A program made the position numbers and the translations under genes. Below the pieces are notes generated by a model. That model was not told the DNA's origin. It did no database searches and saw only the letters and a program-made list of their open reading frames with translations. Positions 18,787-25,202 of a stretch of 37,371 nucleotides of DNA are shown here, piece after piece. The stretch is taken from IMG/VR virus record IMGVR_UViG_3300030419_001248, positions 1 to 37,371 of that record. One strand, given 5' to 3'. Source of the DNA: a virus. Every line of letters begins with the position of its first letter. The first letter of the stretch is position 1.

Positions 18787-18855
18787 CAGATTAACATCTG
18801 TAGGTCTAACGACCTTACGCTAACGCTAAGCTAACGCATGAAGGACTAACGTCCT
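18787..18855 (+). repeat. Tandem hairpins with TAAC loops
   Basis: Three perfect 5-bp hairpins share the same four-base loop: CAGAT-TAAC-ATCTG (18787-18800), AGGTC-TAAC-GACCT (18802-18815) and AGGAC-TAAC-GTCCT (18842-18855). Between the second and third lies CGCTAACGCTAAGCTAACGC, which repeats CTAA three times. The stems differ in sequence while the loop is kept, so the selected feature appears to be the loop in RNA or single-stranded DNA. Confidence 0.6.
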
Positions 18856-18934
18856 ACTGTGAGTAAATGTTACTGTAATCTAATCTAATCTGTTCCCATC
18901 TGTAGATAAAGTATCTTAATTAAAACTGCATGAG

Positions 18935-18975
18935 GGAGCCCTAACGGTCTCCATATAATCTTTCTCTTTTTTAAT
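18935..18975 (+). terminator. Terminator-like hairpin with CTAAC loop and T-rich tail
   Basis: GGAGCC/GG(T)CTCC (18935-18952, one bulged T) closes a CTAAC loop. It is followed by CATATAATCTTTCTCTTTTTT. Both loop and tail resemble the clearer terminator at 26697-26730. Because it precedes the first early gene, it implies a short plus-strand transcript arising upstream, or attenuation of the early operon. Confidence 0.45.
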
Positions 18976-19022
18976 CTATCATTTTAATAATCAAAAATGA
19001 ATTAAACTAAAAGGAGGTTAAA

Positions 19023-19421
19023 TTGGTAGAGTTAAAAAAATATGAGGGAGCTCTCAATCTAGACGGCTACTTCATGGATATTGGAACAATAACTACCATA
19101 ACAAAAGACCCTAAAGAAAAGGGAAGTGTAGGAAACGGTGTCTATTTTGGCATAAAGTTTCTTGGTAGTAAAAACAGAGGTGCGGCCAAAGCGTTTGGTA
19201 AGACAGCTGTATTGTTACAAGAACTAATCGCTAACGCTGAACTAACTGATAAGCAAAGACCAATGACTGAAAAAGTAATAGTTAAAGGATATGCTGCAGA
19301 TAGTGCAAAAAAGAATGATGATGATACTTGGAATAACTACCCAATGCAAATCACCATTGAAGAAGTCTACAACGCTGAAGGTGTAAAGATGACTGCACTT
19401 TGGAGCCAAGACCAAGAATAA
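19023..19421 (+). CDS. First early protein, unknown; possible OB-fold/SSB-like (132 aa)
   Basis: It starts at TTG with AAGGAGGT five bases upstream, a very strong RBS. The protein is beta-rich by eye, with a Gly-rich strand (GNGVYFGIKFLGSKNRG), a helix (AVLLQELIANAELTDKQRP), then VIVKGYAADS and MQITIEEVYN, and a short acidic C-terminal tail ending DQE. Size, fold impression and acidic tail would suit a small single-stranded DNA-binding protein, but no diagnostic motif is present and this is a guess. It is the first gene of the rightward operon and ends at a GC-rich hairpin (19431-19448), so it may be expressed as its own unit. Confidence 0.6.
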   Translation: MVELKKYEGALNLDGYFMDIGTITTITKDPKEKGSVGNGVYFGIKFLGSKNRGAAKAFGKTAVLLQELIANAELTDKQRPMTEKVIVKGYAADSAKKNDDDTWNNYPMQITIEEVYNAEGVKMTALWSQDQE

Positions 19422-19430
19422 GTAGAATAA

Positions 19431-19448
19431 GGGGGGCTAACGCCCCCC
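19431..19448 (+). terminator. GC-rich hairpin with TAAC loop after first early gene
   Basis: GGGGGGC-TAAC-GCCCCCC is a perfect 7-bp, all-GC stem with the recurring TAAC loop, nine bases after the stop codon. There is no T-run behind it, so it may stabilise a 3' end or reduce read-through rather than act as a classic intrinsic terminator. Confidence 0.55.
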
Positions 19449-19519
19449 AAGTTCTAAAAAACCAATTGGTGTCCCTGTAACACCCATGACAGACGAAGAA
19501 CTTGAAAGGAGTTACTTCT

Positions 19520-19588
19520 ATGAATAAATTATTACTATTTATATGGACTATATTACTATTCGCTGGAATGAATTTGTATTACTTATGA
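19520..19588 (+). CDS. Single-span membrane micro-protein (22 aa)
   Basis: MNKLLLFIWTILLFAGMNLY... is almost entirely hydrophobic after a single Lys and would form one membrane helix. AAAGGAG lies upstream of the ATG. Its stop overlaps the next start as ATGA. It is too short for homology detection; the RBS and coupling are the support. The role is unknown. Confidence 0.45.
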   Translation: MNKLLLFIWTILLFAGMNLYYL

Positions 19589-19827
19589 AATTTATTAGTG
19601 TCAGTATGAATGGAAAATTATTACTAATGAAAGACTGTTGGTTAATAAGAAATAAAATAACGAGTAAGTTATATATAGCCATTGTTAAATACAAGAATGA
19701 ATTTATATTAAGACTGTTGTTATTTATTAGCAACACACATGCTAAATACTTTACTAATCATTGGATAAAAAATAATGATTGGTATGACCATAAAATAGAA
19801 GAATATTTAGTTAAGTTAGGATATTAA
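19585..19827 (+). CDS. Small basic protein, unknown (80 aa)
   Basis: The frame is open from 19543, but the start at 19585 is preferred because it overlaps the stop of the upstream micro-protein in an ATGA junction. The product (MKFISVSMNGKLLLMKDC...) is rich in Lys, Asn, Ile and Trp, with a hydrophobic segment FILRLLLFISN near the middle. The stop is directly followed by the ATG of the next small gene. No family was recognised. Confidence 0.45.
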   Translation: MKFISVSMNGKLLLMKDCWLIRNKITSKLYIAIVKYKNEFILRLLLFISNTHAKYFTNHWIKNNDWYDHKIEEYLVKLGY

Positions 19828-19929
19828 ATGAAATACACCTGCTTAGATAAATGTAAGAATAATCAAAGCGGTTCACATTACATAGACTATGGACGATGTC
19901 TATGGTGCGATGTAAAATGTGACTGCTGA
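19828..19929 (+). CDS. Cysteine-rich zinc-binding-like peptide (33 aa)
   Basis: MKYTCLDKCKNNQSG... ends RCLWCDVKCDC. Cysteines are spaced C-x3-C, C-x2-C, then C-x-C, consistent with binding one zinc ion. The ATG follows the previous TAA with no gap. This is one of several tiny Cys-rich proteins in the window. It immediately precedes the first switch-like leader. Confidence 0.45.
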   Translation: MKYTCLDKCKNNQSGSHYIDYGRCLWCDVKCDC

Positions 19930-19937
19930 ATAAAATA

Positions 19938-20106
19938 AAGCTATCTATTAGTAAGAGTTAAGAACTAGCCCTGTTGCTTAACCACTGAAAGTAGGTAGCT
20001 TGTAGCACATAATGAGGTAATGGTTGGTAACAATGGTAACCTTATTTCGGCTTGCACTTAAATAAGGTATGTGTAATTGTGTGTTACAAGCTATCTATTA
20101 AGGAGG
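19938..20106 (+). promoter_or_regulatory. Switch-like RNA leader, copy A
   Basis: The central strand (19991-20009) can pair over 19 positions with 20080-20098 (three G-U pairs, no mismatch), ending two bases before the AAGGAGGG RBS of the next gene. An upstream strand (19938-19947) pairs over 10 positions with 19992-20001, so it competes with the 3' half of the long helix. Nested hairpins are GTTAAG/CTTAAC in the upstream loop and ACCTTATTT/AAATAAGGT (20039-20047 with 20060-20068) in the inner loop. The 13 bases AAGCTATCTATTA occur at both ends (19938 and 20088). This is probably a translational control element or processed small RNA. Confidence 0.65.
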
Positions 20107-20110
20107 GTAT

Positions 20111-20278
20111 ATGAGAATAGCTATTTGTAATGAATGTCGCAAAGATAAAAGTCTTAAACAATATAAAAGAAAAACTAATACTTTTAATTGTGATTTATGT
20201 GACGCTGAAACAAAAACTAATTTTCGTATAGAATTAGAAAAATATAAAATCAAACAAAAAATATTTGATGATAATTAA
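20111..20278 (+). CDS. Small zinc-ribbon protein (55 aa)
   Basis: MRIAICNECRKDKSL... has two CxxC knuckles (C6/C9 and C27/C30: CNEC and CDLC) typical of a zinc ribbon, followed by a basic helical tail. AAGGAGGG is spaced correctly before the ATG and directly abuts leader copy A. It may be a nucleic-acid or host-protein binding factor; no specific function can be assigned. Confidence 0.6.
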   Translation: MRIAICNECRKDKSLKQYKRKTNTFNCDLCDAETKTNFRIELEKYKIKQKIFDDN

Positions 20279-20281
20279 ACT

Positions 20282-20490
20282 AAGTTATCTATCTATTAGG
20301 TAGGTAGCTTGTAATCTATAACTTGACAATAATTGCAGGTGGCCAACATCTAGGCGTTTAGCTTTGTATGAAAAAAGATTAACTAGATTAGAAATGACTG
20401 CCCATCGTAAAAAGGAATGGATAACAGTTGGATAAGGACTTGGGTTAGAGTCCCAATTAGTTGTAGGTTACAAGCTATTTATAAAGGAGG
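20282..20490 (+). promoter_or_regulatory. Switch-like RNA leader, copy B
   Basis: The central strand 20301-20322 pairs with 20460-20481 over 22 positions without mismatch (four G-U). The 3' strand ends three bases before the AAGGAGG RBS (20484-20490). An upstream strand 20282-20291 pairs with 20301-20310 in a 9-base-loop hairpin. The inner loop is about 137 bases and carries a GGACT/AGTCC or, alternatively, TTGGG/CCCAA hairpin (20436-20456). A TTGACA at 20323-20328 lacks a convincing -10. Confidence 0.65.
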
Positions 20491-20494
20491 ATAT

Positions 20495-20722
20495 ATGGCA
20501 CAAATGAAAGCTATACAATTGGAGTATCAAGAACTACTTGACCAATTAACAGCTTCACAAAAGAATGACATATTAATGTTCATGTTAATGGATTTAAATA
20601 TGTGGAGTAAAAATGAAGATGTCCTTGAAAGAATTAAAGGACATTCAGCAATGCTATTAGAAATGTTGATATATAATATTAACAAGAAGATAGCTATAAA
20701 TAATATGGGAGAGGAACAATAA
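20495..20722 (+). CDS. Small helical protein, unknown (75 aa)
   Basis: MAQMKAIQLEYQELLDQLTA... is mostly helical, with several Met and Leu residues, and ends NNMGEEQ. The start at 20495 is chosen because AAGGAGG of leader B precedes it; the open frame further upstream is non-coding leader. Its stop overlaps the next ATG (TAATG). No family was recognised. Confidence 0.55.
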   Translation: MAQMKAIQLEYQELLDQLTASQKNDILMFMLMDLNMWSKNEDVLERIKGHSAMLLEMLIYNINKKIAINNMGEEQ

Positions 20723-20898
20723 TGGTTGACTATACCGAAAAAGAAAAAGATTGGGAAGACTACAATCAACACACAGTAAATGTAGATATAGCAGATACTT
20801 TAGTTCGCATCCAAGATATATTACAAACACATCAGAAGATGATAGAACTTGTTGCAAAATATGTTGGTATGCCTGTTGAGATTGAAGAGGAAGAATAA
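20722..20898 (+). CDS. Small acidic helical protein, unknown (58 aa)
   Basis: MVDYTEKEKDWEDYNQHTVN... then ADTLVRIQDILQTHQKMIELVAKYVG and an acidic tail EIEEEE. The central helix looks amphipathic, suggesting oligomerisation. Start and stop both form TAATG junctions with the neighbouring genes, which supports its being translated. Confidence 0.55.
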   Translation: MVDYTEKEKDWEDYNQHTVNVDIADTLVRIQDILQTHQKMIELVAKYVGMPVEIEEEE

Positions 20899-20990
20899 TG
20901 TGTAATTGCACAAATAAAGGTACATTCACAGTACATTATTGTCATATAAAGAAAGAGAGGAATAATGTCAGGACCAGATATGGATTATGA
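20898..20990 (+). CDS. Cysteine-containing micro-protein (30 aa)
   Basis: MCNCTNKGTFTVHYCHIKKE... contains C-x-C and a third Cys next to His residues, a plausible metal site. Its ATG overlaps the upstream stop (TAATG). Its end overlaps the start of the next gene, whose RBS (AGAGAGG) lies inside it. The evidence is the junction and the Cys pattern; it could merely couple translation. Confidence 0.35.
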   Translation: MCNCTNKGTFTVHYCHIKKERNNVRTRYGL

Positions 20991-21207
20991 ATTTTCAGAT
21001 GAATTATATGTATATAAGAACACAAACAAGAGACAATATACACAAGATTTAACTGTCACATTCACTTATCCTGAAGAAATGACAGAAGAAGAAATAACAG
21101 ATAATATACATAAGGTTATAGAAAAAGCTGGGAAAAATAAGAAATTTATTAGCTATAGCCTTGATATGTTAGAAGTATGGGAGCCAGACTTTGATATCCC
21201 TGAATGA
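20965..21207 (+). CDS. Small acidic protein, unknown (80 aa)
   Basis: MSGPDMDYEFSDELYVYKNT... alternates strands and helices (DLTVTFTYPEEMTEEEITDNIHKVIEKAGKNKK) and ends with an acidic, hydrophobic tail. It has the look of a small alpha/beta domain. AGAGAGG precedes the ATG. It overlaps the Cys-rich micro-gene at its start and the zinc-ribbon gene at its end, within a tight cluster. Confidence 0.5.
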   Translation: MSGPDMDYEFSDELYVYKNTNKRQYTQDLTVTFTYPEEMTEEEITDNIHKVIEKAGKNKKFISYSLDMLEVWEPDFDIPE

Positions 21208-21445
21208 ACCACATAATTTATTAGATGAATGGACCATGATGTTTACACCTAAGTGTATACATTGTGGAGATACAGGTTATGTAAGAGTAAAAAGAGTAGA
21301 TGAATCTACTTGGAAATACACATCAAGATATCTTAGACCATTAGTTCAGGATTTGTTTCATTATATTGATAGAGATTTAAGAGAACAAATAATGACAGGA
21401 ACCCATCCTAAATGTTTCATTGAAATGTTTGGGGAAGAAGAATGA
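21191..21445 (+). CDS. Small protein with zinc-knuckle-like motif (84 aa)
   Basis: CIHCG near residue 22 and a later HPKC could together bind zinc; the middle is basic and aromatic (TWKYTSRYLRPL). The likely start is TTG at 21191, with GGGAG seven bases upstream and a 17-base overlap with the previous gene. The alternative ATG at 21236 has no RBS. The stop overlaps the next start (ATGA). The function is unknown. Confidence 0.5.
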   Translation: MISLNEPHNLLDEWTMMFTPKCIHCGDTGYVRVKRVDESTWKYTSRYLRPLVQDLFHYIDRDLREQIMTGTHPKCFIEMFGEEE

Positions 21446-21654
21446 ACTTCATTAAAAAGAAATTAAAGGAAAGAGAAATAGAAAAATCTTTAATAGCTTT
21501 ACATGAAGAAAGCAAAAAAGAATTTTGCACATGTGGACATGAACTTCAATTTGATTATGATGAACCACATTTGTGGTGGTGTAATAAATGCAAAGCAGTT
21601 TATCAGGATTCTGAAATAACTGGTGCTGGTAGCATTTATTTTTACGGCACATAA
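21442..21654 (+). CDS. Zinc-ribbon protein (70 aa)
   Basis: A basic N-terminal helix (MNFIKKKLKEREIEKSLIAL) is followed by CTCG and WWCNKCKAVYQ: a CxC plus CxxC arrangement fitting a zinc ribbon. It is the last gene of the small cluster before leader copy C. A transcription- or nuclease-related role is possible but not shown. Confidence 0.55.
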   Translation: MNFIKKKLKEREIEKSLIALHEESKKEFCTCGHELQFDYDEPHLWWCNKCKAVYQDSEITGAGSIYFYGT

Positions 21655-21676
21655 GCACTAATCCCAGCAGGATAGT

Positions 21677-21878
21677 AGCTATCAACAATACTTTCCCCTA
21701 AGTATGTACGATGTTGATAGCTTGTAGCACATGGATATATCTCTAATAGCGTGCTGTTAGAGCAGTAGACATTATGTCATATATCATTGTTTTGGAACTT
21801 GAACCATTTTCCAATGATATCACTCACTTATAATGTAAGTATTATTTGTGTGTTACAAGCTATTAATAGAGAGAGGAG
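21677..21878 (+). promoter_or_regulatory. Switch-like RNA leader, copy C
   Basis: The central strand 21712-21733 pairs with 21847-21868 over 22 positions without mismatch (five G-U). The upstream strand 21677-21687 forms a perfect 11-bp Watson-Crick helix with 21712-21722 and encloses ATACTT/AAGTAT (21688-21693 with 21700-21705). The inner loop holds CTCTAA/TTAGAG and ATATCATTG/CAATGATAT (21781-21789 with 21812-21820). The RBS AGGAG (21874-21878) follows the 3' strand closely. The upstream and central strands have changed together relative to copies A and B. Confidence 0.65.
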
Positions 21879-21883
21879 TGATA

Positions 21884-22462
21884 ATGGCAGAAGAGGAAAA
21901 CTGTGATTGTGGAAATGAACATAGTGATGAAAAATCTATGTTCGCTGAACATGAATCAGTTGAATTAGTAAGTAAAGGAAGATATAAGTATCATGTTATA
22001 TGTACTTACTTGAATAAAGCAGTAAATAATGATTTATTTGCATCAAGAGTAGCACATATAGATGCACCATCATTAACTACTAGATATGTAGTTGAAGCAA
22101 ACAATGCACAACAAGCAATTCAGTTAGCTTTAGAACTAGATAGATATAGAAAGATGGAAGTATTAACAGGATTCTTTAAAATTCTTAGTAAAAAGAATCT
22201 AAATGACACAAACGCACCAGAAGGGTTAGAATTTAGCTTTGAGGTAGTGAGTGATTTTAGAGAATTTTTACTACATGAAGAAGTGTTTCATAAATTCTAT
22301 ATGGCAGAGCCAACTGCTATACAATGTGTGTTAGCTGATAATGATGAGTTAATGCAAAATGCAGCTATGTCAAATACTGTAGAATATATGGACCATATGG
22401 GAGAACATCTTGCTAAAGATGTAGAAGAATGGTTAGGTAAACGTGACGATTCAGAAGAGTAA
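21884..22462 (+). CDS. Acidic early protein, unknown (192 aa)
   Basis: MAEEENCDCGNEHSDEKSMF... starts with a short C-x-C segment, then an alpha/beta-like domain (GRYKYHVICTYLNKAV; TTRYVVEANNAQQAIQLALELDRYRK) and an acidic C-terminus (EEWLGKRDDSEE). The chosen ATG has AGGAG of leader C six bases upstream; the open frame before it is leader. It is the largest gene directly behind one of the switch-like leaders. No family was recognised. Confidence 0.55.
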   Translation: MAEEENCDCGNEHSDEKSMFAEHESVELVSKGRYKYHVICTYLNKAVNNDLFASRVAHIDAPSLTTRYVVEANNAQQAIQLALELDRYRKMEVLTGFFKILSKKNLNDTNAPEGLEFSFEVVSDFREFLLHEEVFHKFYMAEPTAIQCVLADNDELMQNAAMSNTVEYMDHMGEHLAKDVEEWLGKRDDSEE

Positions 22463-22748
22463 ACTCGAAAGAAAAAATCCCCCAGCTGCTGGTATTAATA
22501 GAAGTGGCAAACGACCAACTCTATTAACTGATGAAAAAGTAAGAACTTTATTATCAACACCAGAAGAATGGTATGTTCTTGGAACATCTGATAAATGGAT
22601 ATCAGGTGTTAAATCTAACATAGAACAAATGAAACAAAGAAATATCTCACACTTAATAAATAAAGGTAAGTTTGAGATAGCACAAAGAAAAAATGAAGAT
22701 GGATTTATAGAGATATATTGTAGATTTGTACCTTTTAAACCATTTTAG
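22443..22748 (+). CDS. Small basic protein, unknown (101 aa)
   Basis: It starts at GTG inside the end of the previous gene (20-base overlap). The N-terminus is basic and Pro-rich (KLERKNPPAAGINRSGKRP), followed by a helix and a compact domain with several Trp and Ile residues (TPEEWYVLGTSDKWISGV) ending YCRFVPFKPF. It may bind nucleic acid. It lies directly upstream of the AAA+ ATPase gene. Confidence 0.5.
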   Translation: MTIQKSKLERKNPPAAGINRSGKRPTLLTDEKVRTLLSTPEEWYVLGTSDKWISGVKSNIEQMKQRNISHLINKGKFEIAQRKNEDGFIEIYCRFVPFKPF

Positions 22749-22759
22749 GAAAGGAAAAT

Positions 22760-23515
22760 ATGAAAGACTGTTGGAAAGCGGTAGCTAATGCTATCGGTTA
22801 TGCAGATAGAATATTATTATATGGTCCACCAGGGACAGGTAAAACATATGCTGCTGCAACTAACAAAGTAGGATACACATTAGAGGGAGAACCAAACGTG
22901 TATCAAATAACTATGACTGAAGATACTGCAAGTGCAAACCTAGAAGGTTTTTATAAACCTAATAGTAGCGGTTCATTTGAATGGCATGATGGTATTGCGA
23001 TACAAGCATGGCGAAGAGGTGGAAGATTAGTAGTCAATGAGATTGACCACGCATCACCAGACGCTATGACATTCTTGCATGCAATATTAGATGACAAAGA
23101 TATAGCACAATTGACATTAAATAATGACAATAAAGAAACAGTAAGGCCTGCTAAGGGATTTACAGTTATTGCAACTACGAACTCTCTACCTGAGAGTTTA
23201 CCTATGGCATTGAAAGATAGGTTCCCTGTTAAAATTAATGTTGATAAGATACATCCAAAGGCATTGGATATGTTTCCAAAATCTTGGCATGGTGTTATTA
23301 ATGATACTTCATTAAGTGATGATATAGAAACAAGAATATCAATTAGAGCATGGAGAGAGTTCTTTGAACTTATGCAAAAAGGATTGAATAAACTTGAAGC
23401 ATCTGAACTTATCTTTGGAGATAGAGCTGAAGAACTATTAGACGCAGTCACACTATCTGATGAAGTTAATATCAATGAAACAGAGTTGAACAATGCTACA
23501 TCAGAAGAAGAATAA
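22760..23515 (+). CDS. MoxR/CobS-like AAA+ ATPase (251 aa)
   Basis: An ATP-driven remodelling protein. Walker A is GPPGTGKT (22-29), Walker B LVVNEID (90-96), sensor 1 TTN (139-141), arginine-finger segment LKDRF (151-155), and a possible sensor 2 Arg near 196 (SIRAWREF). Length and motif spacing fit the MoxR/CobS group, whose members act with VWA-domain partners to insert cofactors or assemble complexes. The partner is encoded directly downstream and overlaps by 23 bases. AGGAAAGG precedes the ATG. CobS-like genes are known in marine phages, but their target is not established; cobalamin synthesis should not be assumed, since no other Cob gene is present. Confidence 0.8.
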   Translation: MKDCWKAVANAIGYADRILLYGPPGTGKTYAAATNKVGYTLEGEPNVYQITMTEDTASANLEGFYKPNSSGSFEWHDGIAIQAWRRGGRLVVNEIDHASPDAMTFLHAILDDKDIAQLTLNNDNKETVRPAKGFTVIATTNSLPESLPMALKDRFPVKINVDKIHPKALDMFPKSWHGVINDTSLSDDIETRISIRAWREFFELMQKGLNKLEASELIFGDRAEELLDAVTLSDEVNINETELNNATSEEE

Positions 23516-25046
23516 TAAAGTCCCTTTCCCTGAAATAGTTTCGGGGAAAGAAGGATGGAAAGTATTCGAAGATAATAAAAATCCTAGAACATCTAATTTA
23601 TCAAAAGAAATGTATGTACCATTTGATGATGAATGTCTTGAATGTGGAAGATATCATGCGAAAGCAATAAGAAGACACGAATTAGGACATGTTAAATGGT
23701 CACCACAAACTATTGGTAAATTAGGACCTGATGAATCAGAAACATGTGTTCAAATTATGGAAGAAGTTCGTATTAGTTATTTATTAGCTAGAAAAGGACT
23801 ATTTATAGATGATTTACATACATGTGAAGATAACATAAGAAAAAATATTATGGAACTAATGTATAATGCATCACCATTTAAAATGCTTTGCTATGCATTA
23901 GCAGGTATGTGGCCATCTACTGATGAAGACAATAGTTATTATCGTAGATTTCAACCTAGTAATGAAGAGTGGCGAATTATGCAAGAAATGCTTCATGAAG
24001 CTATAGAAGGTAATGAATTTACACGTCTAAGAAAGATGCATTTCTCATGGGTTGAACAAAAAGCTTATCATTTCTATGATAGATTAACAAGAATGAGAAA
24101 AGGTGGATGGACTTATGCTGATACAATTAGTTATAGAAAAACTAGAAACATAGCAAAAGAACTATTCAGATATCAATTAGAAGAGAATGGTTTTAATGAT
24201 GAACCAACACCTGAACAAGTTCTTGAATCTGCAAGAATAGCAGCTGAAAAGAAGAAGTTAGCTAGTTCTTCATTAGCTAATATGAAAACAAGTGGAAATG
24301 AAGAATCTGAAGAAGATGGTAAACAAAATAACCAGACTTTAGAAGAGGCTGAATTTCATACTAATAAAAGAATATCAGAAATAATGAATACTCATGGTGG
24401 AAATCTAAACTATCAACCTGATTTAAATGATATGTCAGGTAGATGGGGAAGAATGGTTATAAGAACACCAGAGTTAGCAGTTAACTTACAAGGTAGAATC
24501 AAAGGTGGTAGAGACTATAGACCGATGGACTTCGGTGTAACACCTAAATATATGAATCGTTGGTGTATTGATAAGAAAGTATTTCAACAGAAACAAAGAG
24601 TATATGGTGGAACTATATTAATAGATGCATCAGGTTCTATGCATTTTACAGGAGATGATATCTTAGAGATTATGCAAATACTACCAGCTGTAAAGATAGC
24701 TATGTATAACTCTACCTATGAAGATGATAGAACTTCTGGTTCTGGTTATGGAGAAACAGGTTCTTTAAGAGTTATAGGAGATAATGGTAAACGAGTTACA
24801 ACTGAATATTTAGATAAACATTCAGGTGGAGGTAATTTAGTTGATGGACCAGCTTTAAAATGGTTATCACAACAGAAACCTAAACGTATATGGGTATCAG
24901 ATATGTATGTATTTGGTAGAGATAATACCAGTACAGGTAACTTGTTACAGGAGTGCCACCAGATAATGAAACAATCTGGAATAACTAGACTGGCCGACAT
25001 AGATGAAGTTAAACGCTTCGCTTTGGAGTTAAATCGGCTACAATGA
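23493..25046 (+). CDS. CobT-like VWA protein with HELGH metalloprotease-like motif (517 aa)
   Basis: Partner of the AAA+ ATPase. The N-terminal domain has HELGH (62-66), a fit to the HExxH zinc-protease signature, followed by a conserved-looking acidic segment CVQIMEEVRISYLL (E90/E91 as possible third ligand). A charged linker (about 260-300) leads to a von Willebrand A domain with MIDAS motif DASGS (378-382), GGGNLVDG (445-452) and WVSD (D470). This combination is that of CobT/VWA-peptidase proteins paired with MoxR ATPases. The only in-frame early Met lies inside the ATPase gene, so translation is coupled. Activity is predicted from motifs only. Confidence 0.75.
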   Translation: MLHQKKNNKVPFPEIVSGKEGWKVFEDNKNPRTSNLSKEMYVPFDDECLECGRYHAKAIRRHELGHVKWSPQTIGKLGPDESETCVQIMEEVRISYLLARKGLFIDDLHTCEDNIRKNIMELMYNASPFKMLCYALAGMWPSTDEDNSYYRRFQPSNEEWRIMQEMLHEAIEGNEFTRLRKMHFSWVEQKAYHFYDRLTRMRKGGWTYADTISYRKTRNIAKELFRYQLEENGFNDEPTPEQVLESARIAAEKKKLASSSLANMKTSGNEESEEDGKQNNQTLEEAEFHTNKRISEIMNTHGGNLNYQPDLNDMSGRWGRMVIRTPELAVNLQGRIKGGRDYRPMDFGVTPKYMNRWCIDKKVFQQKQRVYGGTILIDASGSMHFTGDDILEIMQILPAVKIAMYNSTYEDDRTSGSGYGETGSLRVIGDNGKRVTTEYLDKHSGGGNLVDGPALKWLSQQKPKRIWVSDMYVFGRDNTSTGNLLQECHQIMKQSGITRLADIDEVKRFALELNRLQ

Positions 25047-25125
25047 AAGGAAAGTAGCACTAGATAAACACGCAAGTGTGCATAGTACTCCTTTCCTATG
25101 TTAAGTTTAGTGCTACATCTTTCAT
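25043..25125 (+). ncRNA. Structured 3' region after the VWA gene
   Basis: Long imperfect hairpin: ATGAAAG (25043-25049) with CTTTCAT (25119-25125), then GTAGCACTA (25054-25062) with TAGTGCTAC (25108-25116). Inside is ACAC-GCAA-GTGT (25068-25079), a GNRA-loop hairpin. A rival pairing GAAAGGA (25045-25051) with TCCTTTC (25089-25095) would make a pseudoknot with the 9-bp stem. It starts at the VWA stop codon and precedes a terminator. Confidence 0.45.
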
Positions 25126-25133
25126 GATGACGG

Positions 25134-25175
25134 GTGTAGTGGGTTATCATTCCCACTACATCTGTATTCTTTTAT
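25134..25175 (+). terminator. Probable terminator after the AAA+/VWA pair
   Basis: TGTAGTGGG (25135-25143) pairs with CCCACTACA (25152-25160) around an 8-base loop, followed by TCTGTATTCTTTTAT. The stem is strong and the tail moderately T-rich. It separates the AAA+/VWA unit from the HTH/phosphoesterase unit that has its own promoter-like site. Confidence 0.55.
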
Positions 25176-25202
25176 ATAACTCTACAATCTTGCATAATAT
25201 GG

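Larger units (their letters stand above)
18503..19022. other. Divergent intergenic control region, 520 bases
   Basis: The region lies between the minus-strand head operon and the plus-strand early operon. No reading frame of useful length is seen. Contents: the head-operon promoter (18567-18539), a possible structured RNA (18590-18665), a TATAAT at 18698-18703 without a clear -35, a GCATAT/ATATGC inverted repeat (18748-18753 with 18770-18775), a set of hairpins with TAAC loops (18787-18855), a TAATC triple repeat near 18876-18892, and a terminator-like hairpin with T-rich tail (18935-18975). The position would also suit a replication origin, but nothing decisive was seen. Confidence 0.6.

Noticed and set aside
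18776-18860. CRISPR-like or iteron array from repeated CTAACG
   Set aside because: Repeats are 4-6 bases, unevenly spaced and set within hairpins with different stems; no repeat-spacer periodicity exists.
19991-20098. Leader elements as MITE-like mobile elements with terminal inverted repeats
   Set aside because: The repeats differ between copies only at positions that stay pairable through G-U in one orientation, inner sequences are unrelated, and no target-site pattern is consistent across the copies. RNA function explains this better, though copy A's flanking direct repeat keeps the idea open.
20436-20460. tRNA-like T-arm (TTGGG-TTAGAGT-CCCAA)
   Set aside because: The 7-base loop lacks the invariant C of TTC, and no acceptor, D or anticodon arm can be placed around it. 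It is better explained as the inner hairpin of leader copy B.
22951-23493. Minus-strand frame of 180 codons opposite the AAA+ gene
   Set aside because: The plus strand encodes clear Walker and sensor motifs; the reverse frame has no RBS or recognisable domain.
22760-25046. Cobalt chelatase for vitamin B12 synthesis
   Set aside because: Resemblance is to CobS/CobT architecture only; CobN and other pathway genes are absent, so the specific metabolic role is not supported.
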